Part shown: piece after piece, positions 50,924-58,678 of the stretch
Position numbering within the stretch: position 1 is the first letter of the stretch
How the letters are laid out: every line of letters starts with the position of its first letter
Translations under genes and position numbers: made by a program
Notes under the pieces: model-generated
What the model was told of the DNA's origin: nothing
Seen by the model: only the letters and a program-made list of their open reading frames with translations
The model's database searches: none
Assembly (NCBI RefSeq): GCF_007970665.1
Contig: NZ_CP042430.1
Coordinates: 3,534,001-3,598,000 of the forward strand
DNA: 64,000 nucleotides
Source of the DNA: Baekduia soli
GTDB lineage: Bacteria > Actinomycetota > Thermoleophilia > Solirubrobacterales > Solirubrobacteraceae
Direction: 5' to 3'

Positions 50924-52009
50924 ATGCCCGAACGTCCTGATGTCGACTACAACCTGCACGGCCTGGCCGGCGTGCGCCTCATCGACGCCGACCCGCGGGA
51001 CGTCGCGGCGGTCGACCGCCAGCTCGGGCCGATCCGCGGCGCCGTCGACGGGCCTCCGGACCTCATCGTCCGATTCGTCGACCGACTGGAGGTCCGCGGC
51101 AAGATCACGCTGCTGGGCCTCGACGACGCCGGGTTCACCGACGACGCGTTCCTCATCCTGCGCTCCAAGCACAAGGCGCGTGCGCGGGTCCAGCTGCCCC
51201 TGGAGCAGATCGGCACGCCGGGCGCCGAGATCGTGTGCGAGCGCGGCCTGCCGGCCGTGCCGCTGCTCATCGCGTGCCTGAACCTGAGCGTCCTGGGCCG
51301 CGGGGCGCTGCCGCTGCACGCCGCCGCGTTCGTCCACCGGGGCGTCGGCGTCGTGGTCACGGGCTGGTCCAAGGGCGGCAAGACCGAGGCGGTGCTGGCC
51401 TTCATGTCCCAGGGGGCGCAGTTCGCCGGCGACGAGTGGATCTACGTCGAGCCCTCCGGCGAGCGGGTGCACGGCATCCCCGAGCCGATGCGCATCTGGG
51501 ACTGGAACCTGCGCCAGCTGCCCGCGCTGGGCGAGCGGGTGGCCAGGGGCGACCGCGCCAAGCTGGCCGCGCTGCGCACCGCGGGCAGCCTGGCCCGCGG
51601 GCGCCGCGGGCGCCGTGTCGGCACCCTGCTGGAGCGCCAGCGCCACATCGACGTGCCCCCGGAGCGCCTGTTCGACGACGCGGCGGTGCTGCTCACGGCC
51701 CCGTTCGACCGCCTCATGCTCGTGGCCAGCTGCGAGGGCCCGGAGACCACGGCCCGCCCGATCGACCCCGCCGAGGTCGCCGACCGCATGGCGGCCTCGC
51801 TCGACTACGAGCGCGAGCCGCTGGCCGCCGCCTACGCCCAGTTCCGCTTCGCGTTCCCCGGCCGGCGCAACGCGCTGCTGGAGGACGCGGGCCGACGCGA
51901 GCAGGCCTTGCTGCATCAGGTGTTCGCCGGCAAGCCGGCGTTCGCTGTCGATCATCCCTACCCCGTGGACCTGGCGCGCCTGTACGACGCGATGGACCCG
52001 CTCTGCTGA
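50924..52009 (+). CDS. HprK-like P-loop protein
   Basis: 361 residues from ATG 50924. The central P-loop TGWSKGGKTEAVLAF (about 145-160), preceded by LPLHAAAFVHRGVGVVV and followed by FAGDEWIYVEP, is the arrangement of the HPr kinase C-terminal domain (G-x-S-x-x-GKT and a following Asp). The HPr-binding parts of true HprK are absent, and no PTS gene is seen. HprK-like proteins occur in glycan loci beside nucleotidyltransferases, as here. Its 3' end overlaps the convergent nucleotidyltransferase gene by 52 bases. Confidence 0.78.
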   Translation: MPERPDVDYNLHGLAGVRLIDADPRDVAAVDRQLGPIRGAVDGPPDLIVRFVDRLEVRGKITLLGLDDAGFTDDAFLILRSKHKARARVQLPLEQIGTPGAEIVCERGLPAVPLLIACLNLSVLGRGALPLHAAAFVHRGVGVVVTGWSKGGKTEAVLAFMSQGAQFAGDEWIYVEPSGERVHGIPEPMRIWDWNLRQLPALGERVARGDRAKLAALRTAGSLARGRRGRRVGTLLERQRHIDVPPERLFDDAAVLLTAPFDRLMLVASCEGPETTARPIDPAEVADRMAASLDYEREPLAAAYAQFRFAFPGRRNALLEDAGRREQALLHQVFAGKPAFAVDHPYPVDLARLYDAMDPLC

Positions 52010-52731
52010 AGGCGCTGTGCCTTGCGCAGCACCTTGCGGACGCCGACCGTCAGCGTGCGCCGGGCCGGGCTGCTGCCCGGCCAGCGGTCGCGCAGCTGCG
52101 GCCCCAGGCGCGACAGCTCGTCCCACGCGCCCGCGTGGACGGCCTCGACCACGCGGCCGGTGTCCCAGCCGGGCGGGCAGGCCTCTTCGACCACGTCACG
52201 CAGCGGGCTGTCGCCCTCCCCGGCGCGGCCGGCGAGCACGAGCAGCTCGGCCGCCCGCTCCGCACGGATGCGGCCGCGGTCCAGGACCGCGTGCAGCAGC
52301 AGCGCCCAGAACGCGTCGGCCGGCGCCGGCACCCACAGGCCGTCGCAGCGCTCGCGCGCCGCCAGGACCGTGTCGGCCGCGCCCGTGGGCAGCTCGCCGT
52401 AGCGCCCGAAGGCCAGGGTCGTCACGACGTCGAGCTTGACGCGCTCGCCCGGCACGACGGTCTCGTCCACGAAGAACCGGTGCGGCTGGCGACCCCAGGA
52501 GTTCTGGGGGGGATAGCCACCCAGGGCCGCCAGCGCCCGTCGCAGCCCCCGGAGATCCGAGTGGCTGACGAGGAGGTCGACGTCGCCGTCGACACGATCG
52601 AGCTCGGCCGCTCCGCGCAGCAGGCACCAGCGCACGCCCTCGCGGTCGAAGGCCGCCAGGGGCGCGGCGATCGCGGGGTGCACGACGAAGGCCGACGCGC
52701 AGGCGCGGCGAGCAGAGGTCTCGGTGGACAT
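51958..52731 (-). CDS. Nucleotidyltransferase-fold protein of the polysaccharide locus
   Basis: 257 residues. The NTP_transf_5 pattern is seen in WCLLRGAAELD, GDVDLLVSHSDL (the catalytic Asp pair) and the later third acidic strand VKLDVVTTLAFG. Proteins of this type lie in exopolysaccharide and capsule loci and are thought to move a nucleotidyl or phospho group; the substrate is unknown. It is the last gene of the LuxR-led minus-strand operon, 3 bases after the sugar transferase, and its 3' end lies antisense to the HprK-like gene. Confidence 0.78.
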   Translation of the reverse strand: MSTETSARRACASAFVVHPAIAAPLAAFDREGVRWCLLRGAAELDRVDGDVDLLVSHSDLRGLRRALAALGGYPPQNSWGRQPHRFFVDETVVPGERVKLDVVTTLAFGRYGELPTGAADTVLAARERCDGLWVPAPADAFWALLLHAVLDRGRIRAERAAELLVLAGRAGEGDSPLRDVVEEACPPGWDTGRVVEAVHAGAWDELSRLGPQLRDRWPGSSPARRTLTVGVRKVLRKAQRLQQSGSIASYRRARSTG

Positions 52732-52734
52732 GGG

Positions 52735-53343
52735 TCAGACTCCGGATCGGCGTACGACCGCGCCGAACGTGCGAAGCAACAGCTGCAGGTCATACATCAG
52801 CGAGGCCTTGCGGATGTAGGTCACGTCGAGGCGCAGGCGCTCGTCGAAGGTCATCTGCCCCCGGCCCTCGATCTGCCACAGCCCCGTCAGCCCGGGCGTC
52901 ACGTCCAGGCGATGGGTGTGCCAGACGTCGTAGGTCGACGGCGAGAACGACGTCGGCCGCGGGCCGACGAGCGACATGTCGCCGCGCACGACGTTGAACA
53001 GCTGCGGCAGCTCGTCCAGGCTCGTGGCCCGCAGGAACTTGCCGACGCGGGTCACGCGCGGGTCGTCCGGGATCTTGAAGTCCGGCGGCGGCAGGATGTT
53101 GAGGTGCGCGAGGCTCGCCTTGAGCTCCTCGGCGTTGGCCACCATCGTCCGGAACTTGTACATCCGGAAGCGCCGGCCGTCACGCCCGGTGCGCAGCTGG
53201 CCGAAGACGGCGGCACCGGGGGTGTCGAGGCGCACGGCCAGCCAGCACACCGCCAGGATCGGCAGCATGAACAGCAGCAGGGTCGAGCCCAGGACGATGT
53301 CCATGGCCCGCTTGCTGACGCGGTATCCACGCCGGGCCTGCAT
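52735..53343 (-). CDS. Polyprenyl-phosphate sugar-1-phosphate transferase (priming enzyme, WcaJ/WbaP C-terminal type)
   Basis: 202 residues: one N-terminal membrane helix (MDIVLGSTLLLFMLPILAVC) and the catalytic domain with YKFRTMVANAEE, DPRVTRVGKFLRATSLDELP, the strictly conserved QLFNVVRGDMSLVGPRP and LTGLWQIEGRG. It moves a sugar 1-phosphate from a nucleotide sugar to undecaprenyl phosphate, the first committed step of the repeat unit. The start directly follows the stop of the GGDEF-like gene. Confidence 0.93.
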   Translation of the reverse strand: MQARRGYRVSKRAMDIVLGSTLLLFMLPILAVCWLAVRLDTPGAAVFGQLRTGRDGRRFRMYKFRTMVANAEELKASLAHLNILPPPDFKIPDDPRVTRVGKFLRATSLDELPQLFNVVRGDMSLVGPRPTSFSPSTYDVWHTHRLDVTPGLTGLWQIEGRGQMTFDERLRLDVTYIRKASLMYDLQLLLRTFGAVVRRSGV

Positions 53344-53793
53344 CTACATCTGCTCCGATTCGTGTGCCGGCTCCAGCGCGGGCGCGGACGTGCCGCGGAC
53401 GCGCTCGGTCCGGCCCTCCGGCTGGCGCTCGACGGCGGCGCGCAGCGCGTTGGGCGTCACGCCGTGCGCCGGGAAGCACGCCATGCGCAGCCCGTCGAAC
53501 GGCAGCAGGTCGGGAACGTCGCGCCAGAGCCGCGACACGAGCGCCTCGGCGGCGTCCTGGTCGGTCTCGGGCAGCAGCACGTACAGCGCATCGCGGTGGA
53601 CCCACACCGTGTCGATGCTCCGCAGGGTCTCCTCCAGGCGCGCGGCGGCGCCGGTCAGCGCGCGTCGTGCGCGCCATCCGGATCCGACGGTGCCCGACTC
53701 GACCCGCAGGAGGGTGGCCTTGTGGTCGCCCCTCCGGCTGCGGTCGATCTCACGGCGCAGCTCGTCCCAGGGATCATCCGTGACCCGGGGCAT
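53344..53793 (-). CDS. Degenerate GGDEF-like protein
   Basis: 149 residues from ATG 53793; the longer frame is shadow of the LuxR gene. DDPWDELRREIDRSRRGDHK and the alpha/beta pattern around RSIDTVWVHRDALYVLLPET fit a short GGDEF fold, in which the loop normally reading GGDEF is VHRDAL, without the catalytic residues. It cannot make c-di-GMP, but may bind a nucleotide or a partner. Its position between two regulators and the priming transferase suggests control of polymer initiation. The fold assignment is by pattern and not certain. Confidence 0.6.
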   Translation of the reverse strand: MPRVTDDPWDELRREIDRSRRGDHKATLLRVESGTVGSGWRARRALTGAAARLEETLRSIDTVWVHRDALYVLLPETDQDAAEALVSRLWRDVPDLLPFDGLRMACFPAHGVTPNALRAAVERQPEGRTERVRGTSAPALEPAHESEQM

Positions 53794-53795
53794 GG

Positions 53796-54581
53796 TTAGC
53801 GAACCGATTCCGTGGCACCGAAGCGGTGCCCGTTGACATGGTGGACGCGGCCGTTGGAGTGGTCCTTGGCGACGACGGGCGGCGCGAGGGCCGGCGCGAG
53901 GGCCGGCGCCGGCGCGGCGGGGCGGGCGCGCAGCGAGTCGTTGAGCAGCACATAGCGGCTGGCCTCGGTGCGGTTGGAGACGCCGAGCTTGCGGAAGATG
54001 TTCGACAGGTGGAACTTCACCGTCTGCTCGGTCACCCACAGGTCGCGGCCGATGCGGGCGTTCGTGTGCCCCTCGGCGACGCAGCGCAGGATCTCCATCT
54101 CCCGGTTGGTCAGCGGGGTGCTCGGCGCGGCCGGGACCGCCGCGACCGGCGCGGGCGCCTCGGCGGCCGGGGCCACCTCGGCGAGCGGAACGGTCAGCTC
54201 GGCGTCCTGGTCGCCCTCGGCGTCGGCATCGCCCGCGATGAGCAGGTCGAACGGCGCAGCGCTGAGCGTGCGCGACAGGCACACGGTGGCGCCCGCGGCG
54301 AGCAGCTCCTCGAGGACGTCGGACTCCAGGCCGGTGGCCAGGACGAGGACGATCGCGCCGGGACGCTCCTCGGAGACCATGGCGAGCCGCTCCAGGGTGC
54401 GCTCGGCGGCGTCGGAGCCGTCGAGCAGGACGATGTCGGGACGTGCCTCGCGAAGGGCCCGGCGCACGCCGGAGCCGGCGTCGCGGACGCCGAAGACGGC
54501 GACCTCCGACGTGTACTTCAGTGCCATCCTCATGGTGGTCACGAGGAATGCGTCCTTGCCGACGATGAACATGCGCTTCAT
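53796..54581 (-). CDS. LuxR/NarL-family response regulator with atypical receiver
   Basis: 261 residues from ATG 54581 (ATGA overlap with the upstream regulator). A receiver-like domain (1-115) has the phosphoacceptor-like Asp in PDIVLLDGSD, but only one acidic residue in MFIVGKDAFL, and Arg/Thr where the conserved Lys should be (VCLSRT). A Pro/Ala linker leads to a complete LuxR HTH (about 155-215) with LTNREMEILRCVAEGHTNAR and VTEQTVKFHLSNIFRKLGV. The tail is Ala/Pro-rich. It likely regulates the polysaccharide genes by a signal other than classical phosphorylation. Confidence 0.85.
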   Translation of the reverse strand: MKRMFIVGKDAFLVTTMRMALKYTSEVAVFGVRDAGSGVRRALREARPDIVLLDGSDAAERTLERLAMVSEERPGAIVLVLATGLESDVLEELLAAGATVCLSRTLSAAPFDLLIAGDADAEGDQDAELTVPLAEVAPAAEAPAPVAAVPAAPSTPLTNREMEILRCVAEGHTNARIGRDLWVTEQTVKFHLSNIFRKLGVSNRTEASRYVLLNDSLRARPAAPAPALAPALAPPVVAKDHSNGRVHHVNGHRFGATESVR

Positions 54582-55264
54582 GCGTTGCCTCCCAGATGTG
54601 CCGTGGTGCGAGAAGCCGCGGGGCGGTACTCGCGTCCTTCGCGAATCAGTGCGGGGAGCTCGCTCCGCGAGCGGACCCCGAGCTTCGAGAACCCAGAAGA
54701 GAGATGGCTCTTGATCGTGCTCTCGGCGAGATGCAGGCGGGTGCCGATCTCGACGTTGGTCAGGCCGTCGGCCGCGAGCTCGAGCACCTCGCGCTCACGG
54801 GTCGTCAGCGGCTGACGGCCGAGCACGCTGCGATCGGTCAGCGGGACCACCGCGTGACCCAGCGAGACGGCCCGGACGACCGCGGCCAGCGACATCGCCA
54901 GCTGCGACTCGAGGACGACGCCGTCGGCGCCGGCCTTCAGCGCCTCGCGGACCGCCGCGGCGCGATGGTCGCGCAGCGTCATGACCACGCGGGTGCGCGG
55001 CAAGAAGGCCCAGAGAGCGCGGATGGTCGCGGCGGGGTCATGACCAGAGCCGTCAAGGAGCACCAGCACGTGCGGATGGCACGTGGTGCTGAGCTCCTCG
55101 AGCTCATCGAGGTCCTCGACGCAGGCGACCACGTCGATCCCCTGGCGCGCCAGGGTGTCCTCGACCCGCTGCGACATCGCCCGGCCGCCCAGCGCCACGA
55201 CGATGGGATCCATGGCGGCGGTCGGGACGTCCGCGAGCGGCTCGGCCAAGGCCGCCTTCAGCAT
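54578..55264 (-). CDS. LuxR/NarL-family regulator with degenerate receiver
   Basis: 228 residues from ATG 55264; ATG 55213 (MDPIVVALGG) is an alternative start. The receiver fold keeps HVLVLLDGSGHD and VVMTLRDHR, but has VALGGRA in place of the acidic pair and Glu-Ser in place of the Lys. The HTH (about 150-210) is complete: LTTREREVLELAADGLTNVE and LAESTIKSHLSSGFSKLGV. It is the first gene of the operon that contains the priming transferase, so the operon is likely self-regulated. Confidence 0.85.
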   Translation of the reverse strand: MLKAALAEPLADVPTAAMDPIVVALGGRAMSQRVEDTLARQGIDVVACVEDLDELEELSTTCHPHVLVLLDGSGHDPAATIRALWAFLPRTRVVMTLRDHRAAAVREALKAGADGVVLESQLAMSLAAVVRAVSLGHAVVPLTDRSVLGRQPLTTREREVLELAADGLTNVEIGTRLHLAESTIKSHLSSGFSKLGVRSRSELPALIREGREYRPAASRTTAHLGGNA

Positions 55265-55456
55265 CGAACGCCACCCGCCGCAGAGCGGCGCGTGAGCGTG
55301 CCCAGATCCGCGTCAGGCGCGCAGGCGCAGGCCTGCGTCACCGCCCGCCGGGCCTGGTCCCGCCCAGCGCCCGCGAACGTAGGTGCCAGCCGTGGCTCGT
55401 TCGGCCGTGCATCCTTGATCACGATCATCCCCCAGATTCCGTTCCCCAGATGTGAC

Positions 55457-55484
55457 TCCGTCGCTGCTGTCCGTGAGCGACGGA
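55457..55484. promoter_or_regulatory. Dyad upstream of the SARP gene
   Basis: TCCGTCGCT and AGCGACGGA form perfect 9-base arms with a 10-base spacer, about 80 bases before the proposed SARP -10. A possible operator for one of the adjacent regulators. Confidence 0.4.
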
Positions 55485-55561
55485 ACGAGATGGGTACGGT
55501 AGGCCCAGGACGCCAGATTCTTGTTGACCTGGTTGTTAAATACTTGTTTTGTGGGCCGATC

Positions 55562-55567
55562 TACGAT
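55562..55567 (+). promoter_or_regulatory. Possible -10 element of the SARP gene
   Basis: TACGAT in the AT-rich stretch would give a leader of about 65-70 bases. An alternative promoter uses TTGACC (55524-55529) as -35. Both are eye readings. Confidence 0.35.
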
Positions 55568-55606
55568 TGATTGTGCAAACGAAGCTGCACGCTAATTGCT
55601 GCATTC

Positions 55607-55624
55607 CGGTCCGAAGCCGGACCG
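55607..55624 (+). promoter_or_regulatory. Hairpin in the SARP leader
   Basis: CGGTCCG and CGGACCG, perfect 7-base arms with the loop AAGC, end 16 bases before ATG 55641. They would lie just upstream of the ribosome-binding region, where no good Shine-Dalgarno is seen. Confidence 0.45.
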
Positions 55625-55640
55625 ATGACAGACCTTCACC

Positions 55641-56816
55641 ATGGACGGCGAAACCTCACCAAACCCGGCCGCCGAGCCCACCGACCTGGCCTTCCAGGGC
55701 CATCCTTATGGGCTGATCCTCTCGGATCGTCACGGAGCTGTGAACGTGGCCAATCGGGCCGCGGGGACGCTCGTGGGTACCGGACCGGAGCTCGAGCCGG
55801 GAACCCCGGGGACGGTCTGCGACCTCATCGGCTGCCGTCGCCCCGGCGGCCCGCTCGAGAGCGCCTGCCTGCACGAGCTGGCCGCCGAGCGCGACGGGCC
55901 CCTGCCCGAGGTGCGCATCGACCTGACGAAGGGTGCGGCGGCGTCCGCGGCCTGGGTGACCGTCGCGCGCGTGTCCGCGACGCCCGAGCTCGTCCTGACC
56001 GAGATGCGACCCGGCCGCGCCGAGGACCGGCGCCGGCGTACCGCACCGCACTGGACGACGGGACCGCGCCTGCGGGTCATCACGCTGGGCCGCACGCGCC
56101 TGCTGGGCAACGAGGGGCCGATCGAGGGCCGCTGGCTCTCCAACCGGTCCGGGCGCATCCTCAAGTTCCTCGTGGCCCAACGCCACCGCACGGTCTACAC
56201 GGATGAGATCGCCGAGAAGCTCTGGCGCGAGAGCACCCCGGCCAGCGTCAAGGCGCTGCGCTACTTCGTGCACATCCTGCGCACCGACCTCGAGCCCGAG
56301 CGCCAGGGCCGCGGCAAGTCGTCCTTCGTGCTGGCCGAGCCGGGCGGCTACGCCCTGGACCGGTCCAACGTGGAGATCGACGCCGACGAGTTCGAGGCCC
56401 ACGTCGCCGCGGGCACGGAGGCCGGGCGCGCCGGCGACCACGTCACGGCCATCCAGCGCCTCGCCGCCGGCGTCGCGCTCTACGGCGGCGACTTCCTCGC
56501 CGACGAACCCTACGCCGAGTGGGCGCTGGACGAGCGCGACCGGCTGCACAACCTCGCCGCCGACGCGCTGCGCACGCTCGTGCGGCTGCGCCAGGGCCAG
56601 GGCCAGGACGACCCGGAGGGCGTCCTGGCCGACCTCGAGCGCCTCACGACGCTCGAGCCCTTCGACGTCGAGGCCCACGCGGACCTGCTCGCCCTGCTCG
56701 TCCAGCGCGGCCGCCGCAGCGAGGCGGTGCGTCGCTACCAGGCCCTGCGCCACCGCATGCTCAGCACGTTCAACGAGGACCTCGGGTTCTCCCTCGCGGA
56801 CATCGCCCTGCGCTGA
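55641..56816 (+). CDS. PAS-like/SARP (BTAD) transcriptional regulator
   Basis: 391 residues from ATG 55641. Residues 18-115 look like a PAS sensor (HPYGLILSDRHGAVNVANRA) with three cysteines in VCDLIGCRR and ESACLHEL, a pattern that could hold a redox centre or metal. An OmpR-type winged helix follows at about 140-225 (WLSNRSGRILKFLVAQRHR, TDEIAEKLW, VHILRTDLEP), then the bacterial transcriptional activation domain (230-391) with ALYGGDFLADEPYAEWALDE. SARP proteins activate secondary-metabolite and morphology genes. It is divergent from the LuxR operon and next to lyase-like gene 3. Confidence 0.85.
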   Translation: MDGETSPNPAAEPTDLAFQGHPYGLILSDRHGAVNVANRAAGTLVGTGPELEPGTPGTVCDLIGCRRPGGPLESACLHELAAERDGPLPEVRIDLTKGAAASAAWVTVARVSATPELVLTEMRPGRAEDRRRRTAPHWTTGPRLRVITLGRTRLLGNEGPIEGRWLSNRSGRILKFLVAQRHRTVYTDEIAEKLWRESTPASVKALRYFVHILRTDLEPERQGRGKSSFVLAEPGGYALDRSNVEIDADEFEAHVAAGTEAGRAGDHVTAIQRLAAGVALYGGDFLADEPYAEWALDERDRLHNLAADALRTLVRLRQGQGQDDPEGVLADLERLTTLEPFDVEAHADLLALLVQRGRRSEAVRRYQALRHRMLSTFNEDLGFSLADIALR

Positions 56817-56835
56817 GCGTCGCGGCGCGCGCATC

Positions 56836-58452
56836 TCAGCCGAACACCCAGTCCGTCCAGCCCATGATCTTGCCGGGCTCGGCCGGCGTGGTCTCCGGCA
56901 GGGACGCGTGGTAGGCGTGGTTGAGGACCCAGGGCTGCCACTCGTCGTCCTGGGACGCCCACCAGCCGCCGTAGGCCTGATCCAGGCGCTTGAGGAACAG
57001 CGCGGCGCGCAGGACGGCCTGGTTGGACCAGTTGAACGCGTCGTAGCCGCGGCGCGAAAGCAGCTGGGCCTCGACGACGACGCCCTGCATGGCCTCCCAG
57101 GGGTAGTTGGTGTGGCACGGCGGCGTCGCCAACGCACAGCCGCGGCGCATGTCGTCGGCCAGCGCGCCGTCGATGACCAGGCCGTTCTTCGACGCGCCGG
57201 CGGGCTGGACGCCCACCGGGTTGCGGGGATCGACCTGCCATGACATGTCGCCGTAGTTGAACCCGCTGTAGGCCGAGCGGTCGCCGAGCCAGCCGCGGAA
57301 CACCGTCGCCGCGCGGTCGAGGTCGGCGGTGTCGCCCAGGTAGGCGTCGGCGGCGACGCGGCTGGCGCCGGCCATCGTGCCCCAGTTGTTCGGGCGCTGC
57401 TCGCTCGTCGAGATCAGCGTGTCGCCGCTGAGGTTCTCGGTGCGGACCGCCGACAGCCACGCGCGGAAGCGGGCGTCGGTGGCGGGATCCGCGCCACCGA
57501 GGCCGATGAGGTCGGCGGCGATGACGTAGGACGCGAGGTTGCGCCCCAGCGCCAGGGTCCGCCCGCCGCGCTCGGTCCCGATCGCCGCGGCGATGTCGGC
57601 GACGGTCTTGGCCCGGTAGGCGGCGTTGCCGGTCCGGGCGTAGACCAGCGCGGTGGCCAGCGTGCTGATGTCGTGCGACGAGTTCTGGTCGGAGATGTCG
57701 GCCGTGCCCGGCGAGGCGTCGGCCGCGGCCTTCATCGCCTGCCACGCGGGACCGGAGGTCGGGCGCGAGGCCAGCTCGGCGGCGGTCGTCCACAGGCCCA
57801 CGACCGGGCCGGCCGACGGGGCGCCGGAGGCGGGGCCGACGGCGGCCTGCGGCGTGGCCACGGCAGGGCCGGCGGTGCGGGTCACGCTCACGACGAGCCG
57901 CGGACCGCCCTTGGAGGCCTCGCGGCTGGGCAGGCGGATGACGCCCGAGCTCGAGGACGTCAGGACGAGCGACAGGGGCCGGCCGGGCACCGCGGCGCGG
58001 GTGACGTCGAGCGACAGCCGCCGGCAGGCGACGTTGCGCGCACGCCGGGCGCGCGTCGCGCACGCGGCGCGGTGCCGCAGATAGGCGACCTGCGCCCCCA
58101 CGCGGGGCGTCGAGCCGGGCCCGGTGGCCGACTCGTCCAGTGGCGAGCCGATGGCGACGCGCACGTTCAGCGACGAGGGCCAGGCCCGGCCCCCGCTGAG
58201 GCGCAGCACCGCGCGGTCGACGCGGGAGCCGGCCGGCACGTCGAAGGTCAGGTAGCTGCGCCAGTGGGCGCGGCCGCCGACGCGGAGCACGTGGTTGGAG
58301 CCGGTGGCGGCCGACGGGTGGGCCGGGCTGACGCTGCGGTCGGCGGCGGGCGCGATGGGCGTGCCGCTCGCGGCCGAGGCCACGCCTGTCAGGACGAGGG
58401 TGGATAACGGGAGGCCGAACGCTCCCAGGACACGGACAGTGCAACGGGACAT
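56836..58452 (-). CDS. Secreted alginate-lyase-like protein 3 with N-terminal DNRLRE/CBM96-like domain
   Basis: 538 residues from ATG 58452. A signal peptide (about 1-28) is followed by a DNRLRE-like beta domain (about 40-195: WRSYLTFDVPAGSRVDRAVL, VTRAAVPGRPLSLVLTSSS, PSREASKGGPRLVV), a short linker and the helical domain (225-538) with EQRPNNWGTMAGASR, DGALADDMRRGC, YPWEAMQG and PWVLNHAY. It is very close to protein 1 (19577-21217) over the helical domain. DNRLRE modules bind alginate-type polymers in characterised lyases, which supports a polysaccharide substrate. It converges on the SARP gene with a 19-base gap. Confidence 0.8.
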   Translation of the reverse strand: MSRCTVRVLGAFGLPLSTLVLTGVASAASGTPIAPAADRSVSPAHPSAATGSNHVLRVGGRAHWRSYLTFDVPAGSRVDRAVLRLSGGRAWPSSLNVRVAIGSPLDESATGPGSTPRVGAQVAYLRHRAACATRARRARNVACRRLSLDVTRAAVPGRPLSLVLTSSSSGVIRLPSREASKGGPRLVVSVTRTAGPAVATPQAAVGPASGAPSAGPVVGLWTTAAELASRPTSGPAWQAMKAAADASPGTADISDQNSSHDISTLATALVYARTGNAAYRAKTVADIAAAIGTERGGRTLALGRNLASYVIAADLIGLGGADPATDARFRAWLSAVRTENLSGDTLISTSEQRPNNWGTMAGASRVAADAYLGDTADLDRAATVFRGWLGDRSAYSGFNYGDMSWQVDPRNPVGVQPAGASKNGLVIDGALADDMRRGCALATPPCHTNYPWEAMQGVVVEAQLLSRRGYDAFNWSNQAVLRAALFLKRLDQAYGGWWASQDDEWQPWVLNHAYHASLPETTPAEPGKIMGWTDWVFG

Positions 58453-58468
58453 GTAGAAACCTGCTGTG

Positions 58469-58493
58469 GTCAGCGCCTACGGGGTTAGCTGAC
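58469..58493. promoter_or_regulatory. Dyad upstream of lyase-like gene 3
   Basis: GTCAGC and GCTGAC arms spaced by 13 bases, 17-41 bases before the ATG at 58452, where a promoter would lie. Possible operator, weak evidence. Confidence 0.3.
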
Positions 58494-58678
58494 GGGCTAG
58501 CGCAGTGCGCCTCCCACGGATCACCGTGGGACTCGCCCCCGAGACTTGGTTCCCCCGCTCCCGGACGGTCCGGGACTCGGCGTTCGGGCACGACCTTAGT
58601 CCAACCGCAGACAGAATGTCGAGGAGATCCGACACACCGGGATTCGGTGCTCCAGGAAGTGGGGAAGTTGCGGGTCCG

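Larger units (their letters stand above)
55265..55640. other. Regulatory gap between the LuxR operon and the SARP gene
   Basis: 376 bases without a gene. The right half is clearly richer in A and T than anything nearby (around 55515-55600). It holds a dyad (55457-55484), a likely promoter around TACGAT (55562-55567), a short repeat GTGCA-N8-TGCAC (55573-55590) and a hairpin in the SARP leader (55607-55624). The left half shows nothing clear for the LuxR operon promoter. Confidence 0.5.
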
